The translations under genes were made by a program, and so were the position numbers. Positions 1 to 25,978 of a DNA stretch of 64,000 bases are shown one piece after another. Source of the DNA: Elysia crispata. Lineage: Eukaryota > Mollusca > Gastropoda > Plakobranchidae. The notes under the pieces are model-generated. The model was not told the DNA's origin. It saw nothing but the letters and a program-made list of their open reading frames with translations, and searched no databases. Numbering within the stretch: position 1 is the first letter of the stretch; each line of letters begins with the position of its first letter. The DNA is taken from assembly GCA_033675545.1 (NCBI GenBank), contig JAWDGP010005686.1:712501-776500 (forward strand), read 5' to 3'.

Positions 1-197
1 TGGCTTTTTGGTGCAGAGGAACGAGGAGTGAACTGTGTAACTAGATCTAAATAATTATGGCTTTTTGGTGCAGAGGAACGAGGAGTGAACTGTGTAACTA
101 GATCTAAATAATTATGGCTTTTTGGTGCAGAGGAACGAGGAGTGAACTGTGTAACTAGATCTAAATAATTATGGCTTTTTGGTGCAGAGGAACGAGG
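1..197. repeat. 57-bp minisatellite at window edge
   Basis: A 57-bp unit starting TGGCTTTTTGGTGCAGAGG recurs at 1, 58, 115 and 172. The first three copies are essentially identical and the fourth stops after about 26 bases. The array probably continues to the left of the window. The near-zero divergence suggests recent expansion. Confidence 0.95.
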
Positions 198-840
198 GCA
201 CGTAAGAAAGAGATGTTGACCTTAACAACGAGATATGTAAATCAAATAATCTACTAACCAATTAATAATGCTTGACAAGATGCTGTTTGTGAATGTTATT
301 GTCACAAAGATCTCAAATTGTGATTAAAGTGATAATGGTTGCTGGTCGTATCCTTGCTAGTACTGCTACATTGCAGGGTTTTGTTACTGTGGGAGTTTTT
401 TTTTTTAAATTTATGTCCAGCACTAATATAAAGCAAGCATACGAGTATCCGGTTTTTAAAAAAAATTTACTCAGATTTAAAGTCAAACTCTGTTAAGCAG
501 AACTAGATGACACCCTGTAATCAGTTCGTTCTGTGATACTCAGTGCTTACCTTCTATTTACAATAGTTGTTGGTGCTACACGTGCCACTAAAACAAGCTC
601 AATCTTTGAGGTTGATTCCTCACATGCCCATCCTCTGGGCTGGCACCAGGGCCGAGGCTCATCAACTGGAGACGAGTTGGCTTCACCACAGCTTCACTCA
701 TGGCACAGGCGAGCCGAAGTGGAACGGATTGGTAGTTACTCAGACTGAGCCCTTAATAAATGGTATGACTCTTTAAAAAATTATTTTTTTGTCAACATAA
801 CACCAATCTGTGGCGTTAAAAACAACAACAACAACAAAAT
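198..840. other. No gene recognised; GC-richer segment at 590-760
   Basis: AT-rich DNA surrounds a clearly GC-richer block at about 590-760. Two overlapping reading frames of about 70 codons stay open across it, but neither resembles a family I know and there are no convincing splice sites. It could be a decayed transposon or SINE body. Confidence 0.4.
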
Positions 841-4950
<4,110 letters not shown>

Positions 4951-4953
4951 AGG

Positions 4954-5014
<61 letters not shown>

Positions 5015-6355
5015 TAGAAGATCTTACCTTAAATTTCCATGCATACTACACTGGTGTTTCAAGCGGAGGACAAAGCTGTCGCCTGTCCTCCGCTCTCTTC
5101 GGGTATGACTGAGGCGTGTTCGTTTGCGCTTGCCGTTCCGACCCTGTGTTGTTGTTTATTTTCGTTTCCGGGCCACTGATAGTTTTGTAGTAAATGTTTC
5201 TTCCGGTGGGGGCACGATGAAAATATTTCCCTTCTTTTGTTGAGGCTTGGTTTTGTGTGTAGAATGAAGTATTTTTCTGCTATGCAAAGGTTGCATCTGT
5301 TTGTCGCCGCCGAGTATGGCTGCGCTCTTTCGATTACAGCCCATGATAAGTGGTATTCGGTTTTAGATTCTTTAAGTTTCCATATGAATTCACTTAAAGT
5401 TGTGGCTGATTTCTTGTGGTGGAGTCGAAAGCTCGACGTGTGCTGATTGTATCTGGTTTTGAACTCATTTTCTGTGATTCCTATATGGGTGTCTTGTGTT
5501 TTCGAGGGTTTCTGTTCCACAGCTGCCTTGTAGACCACTCCCCTTTGAAGGCACTGGCCTTTGAGTGGGCAAGATTGTTTATCCCTGCAGTTACAAGTCT
5601 TGCCTTGTGATTCCTTTACCTTTGTAGATTCAAGGACTGTTTTATTGTGGTTAGAAATGATGTGTTTCATATTCTGCATGCAGCTGTAGCTTAGCTTTTC
5701 AGTGTTTTTATTTAATATTTTGTGCAGCTTGTTGTTTGTTGGGAAGCACGTGTGGAGGAGTCCGAAAAACATTTTCCCGATGTTGGTGGCGACATTTACA
5801 CTGAATGGGGGGTTGAACCAGATGATGTTTCTCTTTCGTATTTTCTTCTTGTTTATTTCGTCTCTTCTTTTTTCATTGGGTGGTGCATTTATTTCGCCAG
5901 TAGTGTGATTGTGGTTTGCTTTGGCGGCCTTTTCTTCCGGCTCATCGCTTTTGGTGGGCTGTAATCGAAAGAGCGCAGCCATACTCGGCGGCGACAAACA
6001 GATGCAACCTTTGCATAGCAGAAAAATACTTCATTCTACACACAAAACCAAGCCTCAACAAAAGAAGGGAAATATTTTCATCGTGCCCCCACCGGAAGAA
6101 ACATTTACTACAAAACTATCAGTGGCCCGGAAACGAAAATAAACAACAACACAGGGTCGGAACGGCAAGCGCAAACGAACACGCCTCAGTCATACCCGAA
6201 GAGAGCGGAGGACAGGCGACAGCTTTGTCCTCCGCTTGAAACACCGGTGTAGTATGCATGGAAATTTAAGATAAGATCTTCTATATTTATGTATTGCTCC
6301 AACAGTTGAGCACTCTCATCAATTATTCCACCTTATCTTCAAACTATATATATAC
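4951..6355 (-). mobile_element. 5'-truncated Penelope-like retroelement with ~335-bp inverted terminal repeats
   Basis: A left arm at about 5008-5343 and a right arm at about 5955-6288 are near-perfect reverse complements. They enclose about 610 bp of unique sequence. Each arm contains the 3' end of the element's own coding region, so the inverted copy of the ORF end is also readable on the plus strand (5916-6239). (TA)n tracts abut the element at 4956-5010 and 6345-6355. Penelope-like elements are known for inverted or tandem pseudo-LTR arrangements and 5' truncation, and the encoded protein agrees. The reverse transcriptase catalytic part is missing, so this copy cannot act alone. Confidence 0.85.
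5059..5997 (-). pseudogene. Penelope-like protein, C-terminal part: linker plus GIY-YIG endonuclease
   Basis: A 312-codon open frame. Residues 1 to about 15 are read from the opposite inverted arm and are not native. Residues 56-120 (KRNIIWFNPPFS, then NTEKLSYSCM) match the segment that follows the reverse transcriptase in Penelope-like elements. Residues 135-149 hold a Cys cluster, CNCRDKQSCPLKGQC. Residues about 155-245 look like the GIY-YIG nuclease: VVYKAAV, HIGIT, FKTRYNQH, a Glu in LSEFIWKL, and RCNLC. In this family the nuclease nicks the target for reverse transcription. The fingers and palm with the YxDD site are absent, so this is a truncated remnant, although the remaining frame is unbroken and therefore fairly young. 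Confidence 0.8.
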
Positions 6356-8575
6356 TATCCCACTGAATAAAATACTGTATGGTAAGTATTTGGTAATTTG
6401 ATATATAAGAACTTCGCATCCAAGCATTTACTCTAAATATCTTTCATGTAATACTAGGGGAATGATATAATAACATTTTCGACATCCTCAAATAGGCTTA
6501 TCAGCATGTTGAAATTTCAGATATCTAACAAAAAAAAACAAAAAAAACAGAATTTCCTGGCATGAGACAGTTTTAATGACATTTCAAAACAATTCAGAGA
6601 AACATAGTTCTTCGATGTGATGCTTTCGATTAATGAACTTTTAAAACTGTTTCTTAATGTTGAAATAAAATCCAAAGTGAGCAACAGAAAGTTTGTTATT
6701 GAGACTAGAGAAAGTATAACCAGTCACATATTCCTTAAATAACTTTTAAAACTATTTATTTCTCATTGTTGACATAAAATCCAAAGTGATGAACAGAAAG
6801 TTTGTTACTGAGACTAGAGAAAGTATAACCAATCACATATTCCTTAAATAACTTTTAAAACTATTTATTTCTCATTGTTGACATAAAATCCAAAGTGAGG
6901 AACAGAAAGTTTGTTACTGAGACTAGAGAAAGTATAACCAGTCATATAAATGAGACTCAAAGCTATAATAAAATGCAAGCAAATACTGGTAAAAATGCCA
7001 GTATGGCCAGATGCTATCATCTGCTTCTGAAAAAATTTTGCACAGGAATAAAATCGAAATAAAAATTTCACCGGGACTGCTCTGCTAAAGTTTTGTTAAA
7101 AGATTGGACTACCAAACTTACATAAGAGGTAAAAAGTGAATACATCACATTCTTTTCAGTTCTAACATCATCTCCTACAGCTGTGACTACTTAAAAATGT
7201 TGCTGTTTTTTTACTCCATATTTATATTGTGAAAGGAAAGGATTAGGGTTAAGATAGCATAAGGGAGCAGAATAATTTGACACTGTAAAATGTTGTACCT
7301 TAAAACAAAATACCCCCCCCAAAAAAAAAACACACACATATATTAAAGCAAGATGCCAGTTAAATGCAAAAATATTTCATGCTATTACCTCAGCACACAG
7401 TCTTTTTTTTTTAATTAAAAATTCCAAACACAGCCCATTAGAACTAACTAGAGATAAATTTTCTTTTCATTTTGTTTGATCACTCACATATCCTGTGAAC
7501 ATGAGTAAAGTTAAGTGACTTTCAGTTACCAGTGTAGCAGTTACAACATAAGTAACACATCAGTGTGCAAATTACTTTTCTTTTCATAATATACTTTTGC
7601 ACGATGCAGTTATGACAAGCAAAAAAAGTCAAGATTGAAAAACATTTTACAGAATATTCTTCCCAAAATTCTGAACTTAAATGGTTTGTAATTATTGATT
7701 TAAAAAATTCTCGTTGTGTGCAAACGTGAAAATCTTAACTCCTTGTTGCCAGTCTTCTCTAATTTGTGTGCTAAAATTTTTTCATTGAAACTATGTAAAA
7801 ATCCATACGGCCTTTCTTTTTTGTTCATGACAAAATGTATATACCTTATAAAGTATATTACAGATAAATAGACAAAAATCACGCCTCTTTGTTCAATAAG
7901 TATATCTCAAAAGAAAAAAAAAAATTTACAGAATTTGCCTTTTCAAGGTCTGAAAAATATTAAAACTTTACCTTGAAAGAAATTCTTACATTCACAGTTT
8001 TACTAATGAGGACAGCTAAGTCTATTTTATAAAGGTGAGCAACTGCCATTTTGTTACGAACCTCTTTTAATGACATTTCCAAAGTATCAAATGTACACCA
8101 AAAGGGAAGATTTAGACCTAAGCTACCCAATCATCCCAAACCATGACCATGTGCACACAAGCACATCTACACACACAACAATGGAAATGTGACTTTGCTC
8201 TCATTCTTTTTTTGACCTTGCTCTTAGACTTGACACTGTCTAGACAGAATTAAAAGATTACAAGGAATATTGAAAGAAATAATGCAATTAAAATGACATA
8301 CACCTATTTCTCGCATGTTAATCTAAAACTTTTTTAACTATGTGGTATGACTAAAATGCAGCAAGAAGGTAAGTTTACTATTGGACATAAACATAAATAT
8401 AACACTTCAGGCTATATTAGAACCATCCAGTAGCAGTCTTTGTGGCATGAAATTATGATTCAATTTTGCCTGCGACATGCGATTTGAAAAAAGAAATTTC
8501 TAAATCTGTGCCAGAAAAAGATATTTATGACGAAAATAATTAAAATCAGATTCGTTGTTTGAATGATCCTCAAGT
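6356..8575. other. Downstream flank of the sphingomyelinase gene; possible 3' UTR
   Basis: AT-rich DNA directly after the stop codon of the minus-strand gene. No coding exon was found. On the minus strand the first AATAAA-type hexamers lie within the tandem repeat at 6636-6950 (the TTTATT near 6753 and 6862 on the plus strand), so a transcript could end there. This is not shown by the sequence alone. Confidence 0.35.
6636..6950. repeat. ~107-bp tandem repeat, three copies
   Basis: Copies begin at 6636, 6741 and 6850 with AACTTTTAAAACT and share CAGAAAGTTTGTTA and GAGACTAGAGAAAGTATAAC. The first differs by small indels; copies two and three are nearly identical. The third breaks off after about 100 bases. 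Confidence 0.9.
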
Positions 8576-17374
<8,799 letters not shown>

Positions 17375-18041
17375 TGTGTAAGATTTTGGGCGGACTTATG
17401 ATCAGAAAGACATTGGTAATAATCTGTCTCGCGACGCAGCATCTGCTGAACCAAGTCTTTCATAGCATCTCGCTCTCAGTCCATGGCCAGCACATCATGC
17501 GCACCGTCCAAAGATCTGACCATGGGTTGCTACAATCTAACGATGAACAGCAAGAAACAGCAGGAATAAAGCAGCAAATGAAGTCTTTAAAATACTTAAG
17601 CAAGCAACCCACCATTAGCACCCCCCCTCCCCCCTTTTCCCCAAACTTTCAAGTTAACAGAATATATTTCTACGTGAGAAAGATGAGCAAGATTAAAAAT
17701 TGTAATATTATAATAACAAATTTGGATAAAATAATTTAAGAACATTCAGTGATCCTCAGATAGATCAATCAGCCCGAAACTTTAATGGCAGGTTTAAGTA
17801 AAAAACACGAGCCTCAGGGGTATTTGTTCATATTTATCTGTTCTGGTCCACAACGAACAATAAATTATTTTACTGAGTAGTTTTCTCAAGCTTGTACACA
17901 ACATATCTCAAGATAAATCAGTGTTTCACCTGGAGGGCTTTCAACAAAATTTCACAGCTTGACATCGACAGAAAATTATATCATCATCGATATTCTTCTT
18001 CGCCTTCTTCTTATAATCGTCACCATGTATACATCATAAAT

Positions 18042-18056
18042 ATATGTGTGTATGTG

Positions 18057-18095
<39 letters not shown>

Positions 18096-18120
18096 GTGTA
18101 TGTTTGTATGTCTGTACCGG

Positions 18121-18153
<33 letters not shown>
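18042..18153. repeat. Compound (CA)n-(TA)n-(TATG)n microsatellite
   Basis: (CA) at about 18057-18080, (TA) to 18095, then degenerate TG-rich sequence and (TATG) at about 18125-18152. Confidence 0.95.
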
Positions 18154-18587
18154 CAAGTACAGAGGTCTGAGATCAATAACACGGACAGAACAGTGAACAG
18201 TGGGTCTTCTTCATTCATGCCTAATGTTAAACAGTTCTTCAGGTTGAGCCCGAAGCAAAAAAATCAAGTATGCCGAAAAAAAGAGTATTGGGATGACAGA
18301 TCTTAGAGTTACTCCCATTTCTCTCTAAAAAAAAAAAAAACAAACAACAAAAAACATTCAAACTAAACATTCATCCTAGCCTTAATGTACCGGTAGATGT
18401 GGTTCATTTTACTTAACGACTGTAAAGCGCCTTTCCTCTCAATATAACACCAAGGCAAAGACATGTTTACATCTCTATTCACTGGTTCTCAAGAAATGGG
18501 GCAAAACAAACAGTATGGAAATTCAATGGGCCATTAAAAAAACAACAACACCCCCCCCCCCAGAACCCAGAATGGTGGACTGCTGGT

Positions 18588-18689
18588 CTATAATAATAAT
18601 AATAGTAATAATAATATAATAATAAAAACTAATATCTCTCTCTCTCTCTCTCTCTCTGTATATATATAGATAGATAGATAGATAGATAA
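18588..18689. repeat. Compound (TAA)n-(CT)n-(GATA)n microsatellite
   Basis: TAA repeats to about 18625, (CT) at 18634-18657, then TA and GATA repeats to 18689. Confidence 0.95.
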
Positions 18690-19010
18690 TTTTGCAATGG
18701 TAATTTTGGGGGGCCAGGGAAAAGAGTTTGTACTACCACAAAATCTGCGGGGAAAGGTAGGTTTCTTAACCTTACAATAATTCCTCCAGTGATCAGTGAG
18801 GCAATATATCATATAATATGTGATGACTTGCACACAGCGTCGAGCCGTGTAAAATTCGAGGAAGCAACATTAACACCATGCCACGTGTACCTAGTCCATA
18901 CAATGAAAGCTTGCCTTATAGAACACGACACGGTGTGCACTGTGAGCTCTCAATCTTCCTCGTCAGGGACAAATGGAGAGGAGCGAGGGAAAGGGTTGTG
19001 GGGGCGAACT

Positions 19011-19124
19011 ATGAACAAGGAAGTAAAATGATTAATATTGAAAAAAAAAAAACATGAACTAGGAAGTAAAATGATTAATATTGAAAAAACTTGAACTAGG
19101 AAGTAAAATGATTCATATTGATAA
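19011..19124. repeat. ~40-bp tandem repeat, three copies
   Basis: The phrase GGAAGTAAAATGATT followed by ATATTGA and an A-rich run recurs three times, joined by GAACAAGG or GAACTAGG. The A-run length varies between copies. Confidence 0.85.
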
Positions 19125-19466
19125 AAATAAACAGAGCAATGGTTCGTTTGGTAATCGGTTTTGACACTCTTAAGATAAAGGTTAACACCGTAAATATGTA
19201 ACATATTACCAAAAAGAACGTCTCTTGTGCAACGTGTGAAGGATGGGATAATCACGGCGTTATATGTCTCTTGTATAACCACATTAGATACCTACTCGTA
19301 GTATGTCTGAAGTAAGACATTAGCAGAGTCCCTTGCCAGAGACACAACAATTCCAGAGGTTTGAGAACACATGGAGAATATGGATTAACATCAGGGGGAG
19401 AATCAGTTCAGGGAATCTCAAAACTGGTTCATGATCACCCGAGAGCAGTCAGTCCTTATATAATAC

Positions 19467-19750
19467 GTAAAGACATTTATTTGCAGACATGCTAAATGTC
19501 CTCATCATGAACAGAAGATATCGTATTTAAAGACTCGCTAAATGTCCTCATGCTAGACTGGAGATATCGTATGTAAAGACATTTGTTTACAGACTCGCTA
19601 ATTGTCCTCATGCTAGACAGGAGATATCGTATGTAGACATTTGTTTACAGACTCGCTAATTTTCCTCATGCTAGGCAGGAGATATCGATGTAAAGACATT
19701 TGTTTACAGACTCGCTAAAAGTCCTCATTATGGACAGAAGATATCGTAGA
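19467..19750. repeat. ~58-bp minisatellite, about five copies
   Basis: The unit includes AGACATTTGTTTACAGACTC and GTCCTCATGCTAGACAGGAG followed by ATATCGTATGTAA. One copy lacks the ACATTTGTTTAC portion and the outer copies are the most diverged, a common pattern in decaying arrays. Confidence 0.9.
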
Positions 19751-21875
19751 CGAGCAGGATCAAGCACTCTATCAATAGATCAGCTGTGACGTCAAAGTTT
19801 GATCACGCAGCCGGCGTGTAATTATTATGGCCATCTGTTGAGCAATAAAGCAACTTTCAGATTCACTGATATATTCATTGAGAACTCGGCTGACTGTTTG
19901 GTATTTGTAACATGTTCACACTAATGCAATCAAGGGAGCACTGAGACAAAGAGACGGTTGCCGTGAGACAAACAAATCACTCGATCTTGAACACAGCGTG
20001 GGTAGAGACATTTACCACTGCTAAGTTCAGGTCCCTTAATACAAGAGCTTTCCTCATTCCTATTTTGTGAAACACAGTACGATACAATATCACGTGGGGG
20101 GAGGGGGGTGTCGAAATCGACCAACGGCGATCCAAAGCTTCTTTTCTATGACGCAAACGGATGAACTTTTCAATCTTTTTTTTTCAACCAATCAAATACA
20201 ACTTGCCTGCCGAGCAGACGAAGTTCTTCAACCACCGCATTATTCATAAAACCTCTAAGAAATTTCTAAGCACTTGTTTCGAGATGTTTCCATTGACAAA
20301 TCTCCGAGAAAACTTAGTATAGCTTATTGGCAGGTGAGAATTGTGATAGCAATGGAAAGGAACTTAAAACATTGTATGTAATAATATCGGTACAGGTAGA
20401 GGGAAAAAAACAACTCTCGAATCACGAACAAACATAGAATTAGACAGTCCCATTTTTTTCGATTACTAAGCATAACCTCTCCAGCTCTGTCAAAATTTGA
20501 ATTTGAACATTTTGATTTTAAGGCAACGAGGCAGTCGAGAGTTTGGGAGACTTCCACGACTCATCCAAAATGAGTACACAAAACAAAGTTAACCGTGACA
20601 AAAATCAGGTTTGATATTTCACAGAACAAAGTGCCACGCTTTTACACAGCTTAGGCCTCGTGGATCTGCGAAGCAGGCGGACCAACTATAAATATCCGGG
20701 TGCGCCCATATGTCAAATCTTCAAATGTCACACGCTGCTGACTTTACAACAGACCTGTGACTGCCACAAAGCTTCCTCATTTCAGCTCGATCCTTACTCT
20801 GAGTGAAGTCGAAATAACTGCAGACTGCTGTGTAAAATAAACACCTACCAAGATCCCCCATACTCTCTGCACTGCTTTATTTAAAGTCTGCTCTTACATC
20901 TATTCTAAAGAGAATAAGGATGAGATCTTATGCGAACTGATCTGAAATATGAACACCAGACTACACACCTTTATCTACGACTGTGTTTGTTGTTTGTTTT
21001 CTACTGGCCTAGGAATTGACGGTGATTGCGATTCGACCTCCCACCCCACCCCAAAATAAAAAAAAAACAAAAAACAAACAACATACGCACCACTGTTCTA
21101 GTGTTGAACTCAGTGCCATCTACATGTACCTAGATATATCTATAGTACTCCAGATCTAACAAACGAATAATTGGCCCGAACTGAGGAAAATACTAGTCAT
21201 CGTACACTGGACTACGACTTGATTACATTTACATTACATAACGTTGCATGGTCTATTGGACCTGGGCCATCTCTAGAGTTAACAACATTGTATACAGAAG
21301 GCCTTTGGTTGACACATTATTGACTGCTTTCTTCACTGCGAGACTACAGCTCTGGGGCGATGGAAGATTACAAAACAGAAAACAATTACCAAGTTATGTA
21401 AACAGAGGAGACCGTTTGGGTTTGGTTGTCCGACTTCGAGTACTTTAAAGATATAGAACGACCACAACGAGGTACTCCATATAAATATTGACACACGCAC
21501 ACACACAAAAAAACAAAACCCAAGCTGAAAAATGAAATACATTGTGACTTCTACTTTAGGTCACATGTATATGTATGTAAAGCTTAACTCTAGAAAACAA
21601 GTAAAAGCAGCCATATGAATCTGGTTAATGTTTAACTGGACAAGCTTACGTTCACATGGCAGTCCAGCGACTCCACCAGGATCTCCAAGCATAAGAATTT
21701 ATTTTCAAAAAATGATTATAATCTTGGAATAAACTCTTTTCTTATTACTATAATATTAGGTCTAACTGAGCGCACGAGAGCTAGAGGGATGTTAATTATA
21801 TTCTTATTAGTGTTAGACTTGATAGAACCATTGCTACACAGGTTAGCAAAACATTGATCGAAACATTACACCTAA

Positions 21876-21878
<3 letters not shown>

Positions 21879-21967
<89 letters not shown>
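21879..21967. repeat. (GA)n microsatellite
   Basis: About 44 uninterrupted AG units followed by a degenerate tail (GAGC, CAGACAGACAG) to about 22010. Confidence 0.97.
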
Positions 21968-21971
<4 letters not shown>

Positions 21972-23929
21972 CAAAGAGAGAGCGAGAGAGAGAGAGAGAC
22001 AGACAGACAGAGCAATGAATCTAAAAAATGGAAAGAAGTGCAATTGAGGAGGAAATGTAATATGGTAACTGGGTGTAGAGCATAATTGGTAATGTCAAAA
22101 TAGTAGAAAAAAAAGAAGAGAATTTTAATCTTTCATTAAAAAAAAAGAAATCAAACAAAGGAAACTTGCCAGAAAGTTAAGAACTTTGACATTGATGGGA
22201 GGAGAACAAAGAACAAGTCAACAACTATCAATCAAAAATATCAAAGACAGCTCTTAAACACGAGGTTGATGCCATTGTACACAAATTTAAGGATTAATGT
22301 TTTAGGTGAAGATTGAGCATCCAGTTTCACAAAGCAGCACAAGGATCCCATTTCAAATAGATTGCCCAAACATTTCTATCCAGAAGGTCAGGTTTATTTC
22401 ATTTACATTTTATTACAGACTTGCTGAGAAGGCCATGATAAGGGGGCATCATCAATTATAAAGCAGGCATCAGTTTCAATATAAGATTGTAACTAATCTG
22501 ACCAAGAAGTAGAATTCACATCTGGCTTGGTGATAATTATACATGTTTGCATATCCCCTTTCTTTTTAAAGTTGTTTCCTTTCTGGGGCAAAAATCGGCA
22601 AGTTTAACACAGCTTTTTTTTTTTATTGCTTAGAGAATATCTTTCAATATTTTCAGCCCAACACAAAATAAACACCTTAAAGCATAGCATAATTTACAGT
22701 TTTGACTGTTCTATTGCTATAAAAGACACTTTCATCATACAACTTTAATGATAGTTACTTAGACTGCTTTGTGGGAGAAAAAATGCCATAAACTAATTAA
22801 TTAAAAAATTCATAGCATAGACGGATAATTTTTTCTTCATTATACTCAGCTAACCATACTCTGTAAAGAAATAATCATATATATATATAATTAAGATTTT
22901 CAAACTACCTTTTTTTTTTTTTTAGCAACAATAGACCTTTTATTTGATGCGCCATCATTCTTGATGTGTTGAGAAAAAAAGTTCAGTCTCAAAGTGACTA
23001 TTGCTTTATTTTAACCCATGACTTTTTCACCTGTACAAGTGATTTCTTAACAAATAACTTCATTACAGAACAAGTTAACCTACTCAGTGATGAATTAACT
23101 TACTACTTCATCAGAATGTGCTAAATAAATTAGAAATGTATCAAAGAAAGCACATATGTCAGATGTAGAAAGAAAAAAATACCTCACAAAATGAAGAACT
23201 GTGTTGTGAGAAATTTCTACTAGCCAATGTTTGGTGGAGCACCAGACCATGAGCCTCGATCAATTAGGTGAGAAACCAACTTTCCCCCTCCCCCACAACC
23301 CAATAAAACAAAACAAATAAATAAAATATAACAAAGCAGTACATATATCAAATGAATCAAGGAATAAAGCAATTGCACTCAAACCAGTCACACTGACTTT
23401 ATTGAATACCGGTACATCATAAAAACCTTTTAAAATGATTGTGGAGAAATACTTTTAGCTGACCAATCAGCATTATATTTAGCTGCCCTTGTAAATATAC
23501 AAAAGGACTCATGAATCCCCCTACTTTACCTTTGATTTGCAGGCTTTCCTTCCCCTCTTTGGATAAACTGATTAAGGTAGCATCCGTTACCATTCCACCT
23601 TTTCCCTATTTTTTTTATACAAGCCATTCTCAGGTCAACCCTAAAACATCAAGTTAGACCTAATGTTTTATTTCGTATTTTTTTTTTACTAAAACATGTT
23701 CTATATCAAAGTGAAAGGTTTGAAGATATATTTTTAGACCATACAAATAAAATATTTGGTTTTCATTACCACAGATTGATCTTCCTGATGTTACCGATGA
23801 CATAAAAAGATCAAAGTTTAGCAAAGTTTCAAGCAGAATAAAAGCATACCATTATTACGTTGAGTGAGAAAATAGAAGTTATTAGTAATTAAAATATGAA
23901 AGTTGAATAGAAAGACTCATAATTAATGT

Positions 23930-25010
23930 TAGTAATGGACTTCAATTTGTGTCATTGTAACATCGAGAAGAACTTGTTCCAGTATTTTATGTTTGCAGCT
24001 TTTAAACTCATTTAAATTGCCGTGTAAGTTGGCTGCATTTTGATTCCTTACCAAGAGCTAGAGCCTAGTGTGTCTACAGTGTTAATAAGGAGTGTACAAA
24101 TAAGTCTGCATTTTGTTCTTTGCAATTTTTCAGTGACATAATGTCTGTCATTGCTAAACAGAAAAGATCAAACAACACTGTTTCACCTGAGGACAGACCA
24201 CTGTGGCCTCAACAAACATCTGAAAAAGACAAGAATGGCAAAATCTGCGCAATGCCAGTGTAGAGCGACAGAACAGACCCCAGTCTACATCCTCCAAACT
24301 TGCCTCTACTTTGAGGAAGCCAGACTTCAAGTGTGGCCTACAGAAGCTCCAGTCAGCAAGAAGCCCTAGCAACGACCTACTGAAAACGGCCAACTTTTTT
24401 TACCTGACCAGACTATTGATATAGCAGTCAAAAAAAGATTGAACGCAGAAGACGAAGAAGAAGAAGTCTGTCATAGAAACATCAGGAAGAACTTGTTACA
24501 GAGTTTTAATTTTGCAGCTTTTAAACTGATTTAGACTTAAATGTTAACAGCATGGATGTTGATTGCTCGCCAAGAGCTATAGTCTAGTGTTTTTAGAGTT
24601 TTGATTAGGATTTTACAAATTAATCTATGAATCTTTGTTTTCCTGATATTATAGTGACACAATTCTCTGTCATTGTCACATTGGGAAGAACATTGATCTA
24701 CATCAGTTCACAAATTGCTGTAATTATAATTAACAACCTTAAACTAAGTTAAAGGCTTGCATCTACCACATTTTCCACCCTAGCATTAAGAAATAGTTTG
24801 AATTAGACCAAGAACTAGACTTAAAAACCCATAAGAAACAGTAATAATGAACTTTTATGCATCATCATAACCTCAGAAGAACCGTGATAATGTCGAGTAT
24901 TTATTGCCCAAAGGTTGAAACATACTTAGACCTATCTAAAAAAATAAAATGATAAAATCTTTTGAATCAAGTACTTCTAACAAAAGCCTCAGAAATGACT
25001 GTTCACATTT
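23930..25010. repeat. Old ~200-bp tandem array, diverged, split by a LINE insert
   Basis: Related units start near 23945, 24466 (after the LINE) and 24670, and a weaker one near 24865. The shared skeleton is a GTCATTGTNACAT-like start, GAAGAACTTGTT, TGCAGCTTTTAAACT, CCAAGAGCTA and a GTGACA end. Unit spacing is about 195-205 once the 314-bp insert is removed. Divergence is high. Confidence 0.65.
24152..24465 (+). mobile_element. 5'-truncated non-LTR retrotransposon tail with 9-bp target duplication
   Basis: GTCTGTCAT flanks the insert at 24143-24151 and 24466-24474. The insert codes for the C-terminal end of a LINE reverse transcriptase protein: DQTTLFHLRTDHCGLNKHL, then a Cys-rich CQCRATEQTP...LQTC motif, then, after a one-base shift near 24365, NDLLKTANFFYLTRLLI and a stop. 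It ends in a (GAA)n-type tail. Family-level assignment is not possible from this fragment. It is dead, being truncated and frameshifted. Confidence 0.85.
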
Positions 25011-25145
25011 ATATGGGACCTTGAACTATTGTTATAATTGCTTCCCAACATTATGGTCGGGAACTTTTGTTCAAATGTTATCCTCCAACTGGGATGACCA
25101 AAATTGAACTCAATGCTCCTTTGTCTAATGAGACTCAAGTAGAAT

Positions 25146-25780
25146 AAAGAGGGTTTTACATGAAGAGAGAGGTCATTTCCGGTAAAGTTGACAACAAAGA
25201 TTCAGTCCAAAAGTGAAAGTAAAGGATTGAAGTATATTCCTGATATTATATTACAACATGATACGACCCAGTTTATTTTCTGAGGCCCAATCTGATTTAC
25301 AGGATTGCATCCACCCTGATTATTGTTGTCAAGTGAATTCTATTTTTAGCATCCTTCTCTGTAAATACAAGCATGAAGCAAGCTAGCTAGGTTTTTATAA
25401 CAGCAAATCTGCTCTATTTAAAGAAGGCCTCTAAATGATAAATAGAGCATAACATATGAAACTTAAAGATTACATTTCAAAGGAATTGTGCCCTCTGTTA
25501 TTTCCGTTTTTTAAGTGAAAAGGAACAATTTGATGAAATAAATGAAAAAAATATAAGGTATTTACTGAGAAAATTAGCCACTTTGTAAAAACAACCACTC
25601 ACTAACAAAAATATTAAATGTGACAAAATGGTTACAGGTTAACCAAACTGTACATGTTATCTTCTCAACATGAGTTTGGAAGGATACCTTATCATTTTTT
25701 TAAGAAAATCTTTTTCGAAATTATAAGAAAAAAAAAATGTCCTACTAGGCTACTTATGACCTTTTAAGAATTGCTCATAT
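25146..25780 (+). repeat. Left arm of large inverted repeat flanking NBN exon 1
   Basis: Its reverse complement aligns along its whole length with 27972-28655, with substitutions and small indels. Shared landmarks (in the orientation of the right arm) include GAGAAGATAACA, GAGTGGTTGTTT, CCTTTTCACTTAAA, CTAGCTAGCTT, CATGCTTGTA, GAGAAGGATGCTA, AATAATCAGGGT and TCAGGAATATACTTC. No open frame or TIR identifies a transposon type. Confidence 0.85.
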
Positions 25781-25933
25781 GCACACACTTAAATGAGAGA
25801 CTTGCCTGCTTGCTCATCTAAGATAAGAACCTCAAAACTGAAACTAAAAAGCAGTAAAAAAACGTAATCAGGTTTAATAGATCTAGACAGATGTGAATGA
25901 CAGCTTTTCCAATGTGATCAGTCTGTCTGTCTC

Positions 25934-25978
<45 letters not shown>

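Noticed and set aside
5909-6239. Plus-strand frames of 77 and 107 codons
   Set aside because: They are the inverted-arm copy of the Penelope-like ORF end, not a separate gene.
20684-20692. TATAAATA as a core promoter
   Set aside because: Isolated motif in AT-rich DNA, no evidence for a transcript start or orientation.
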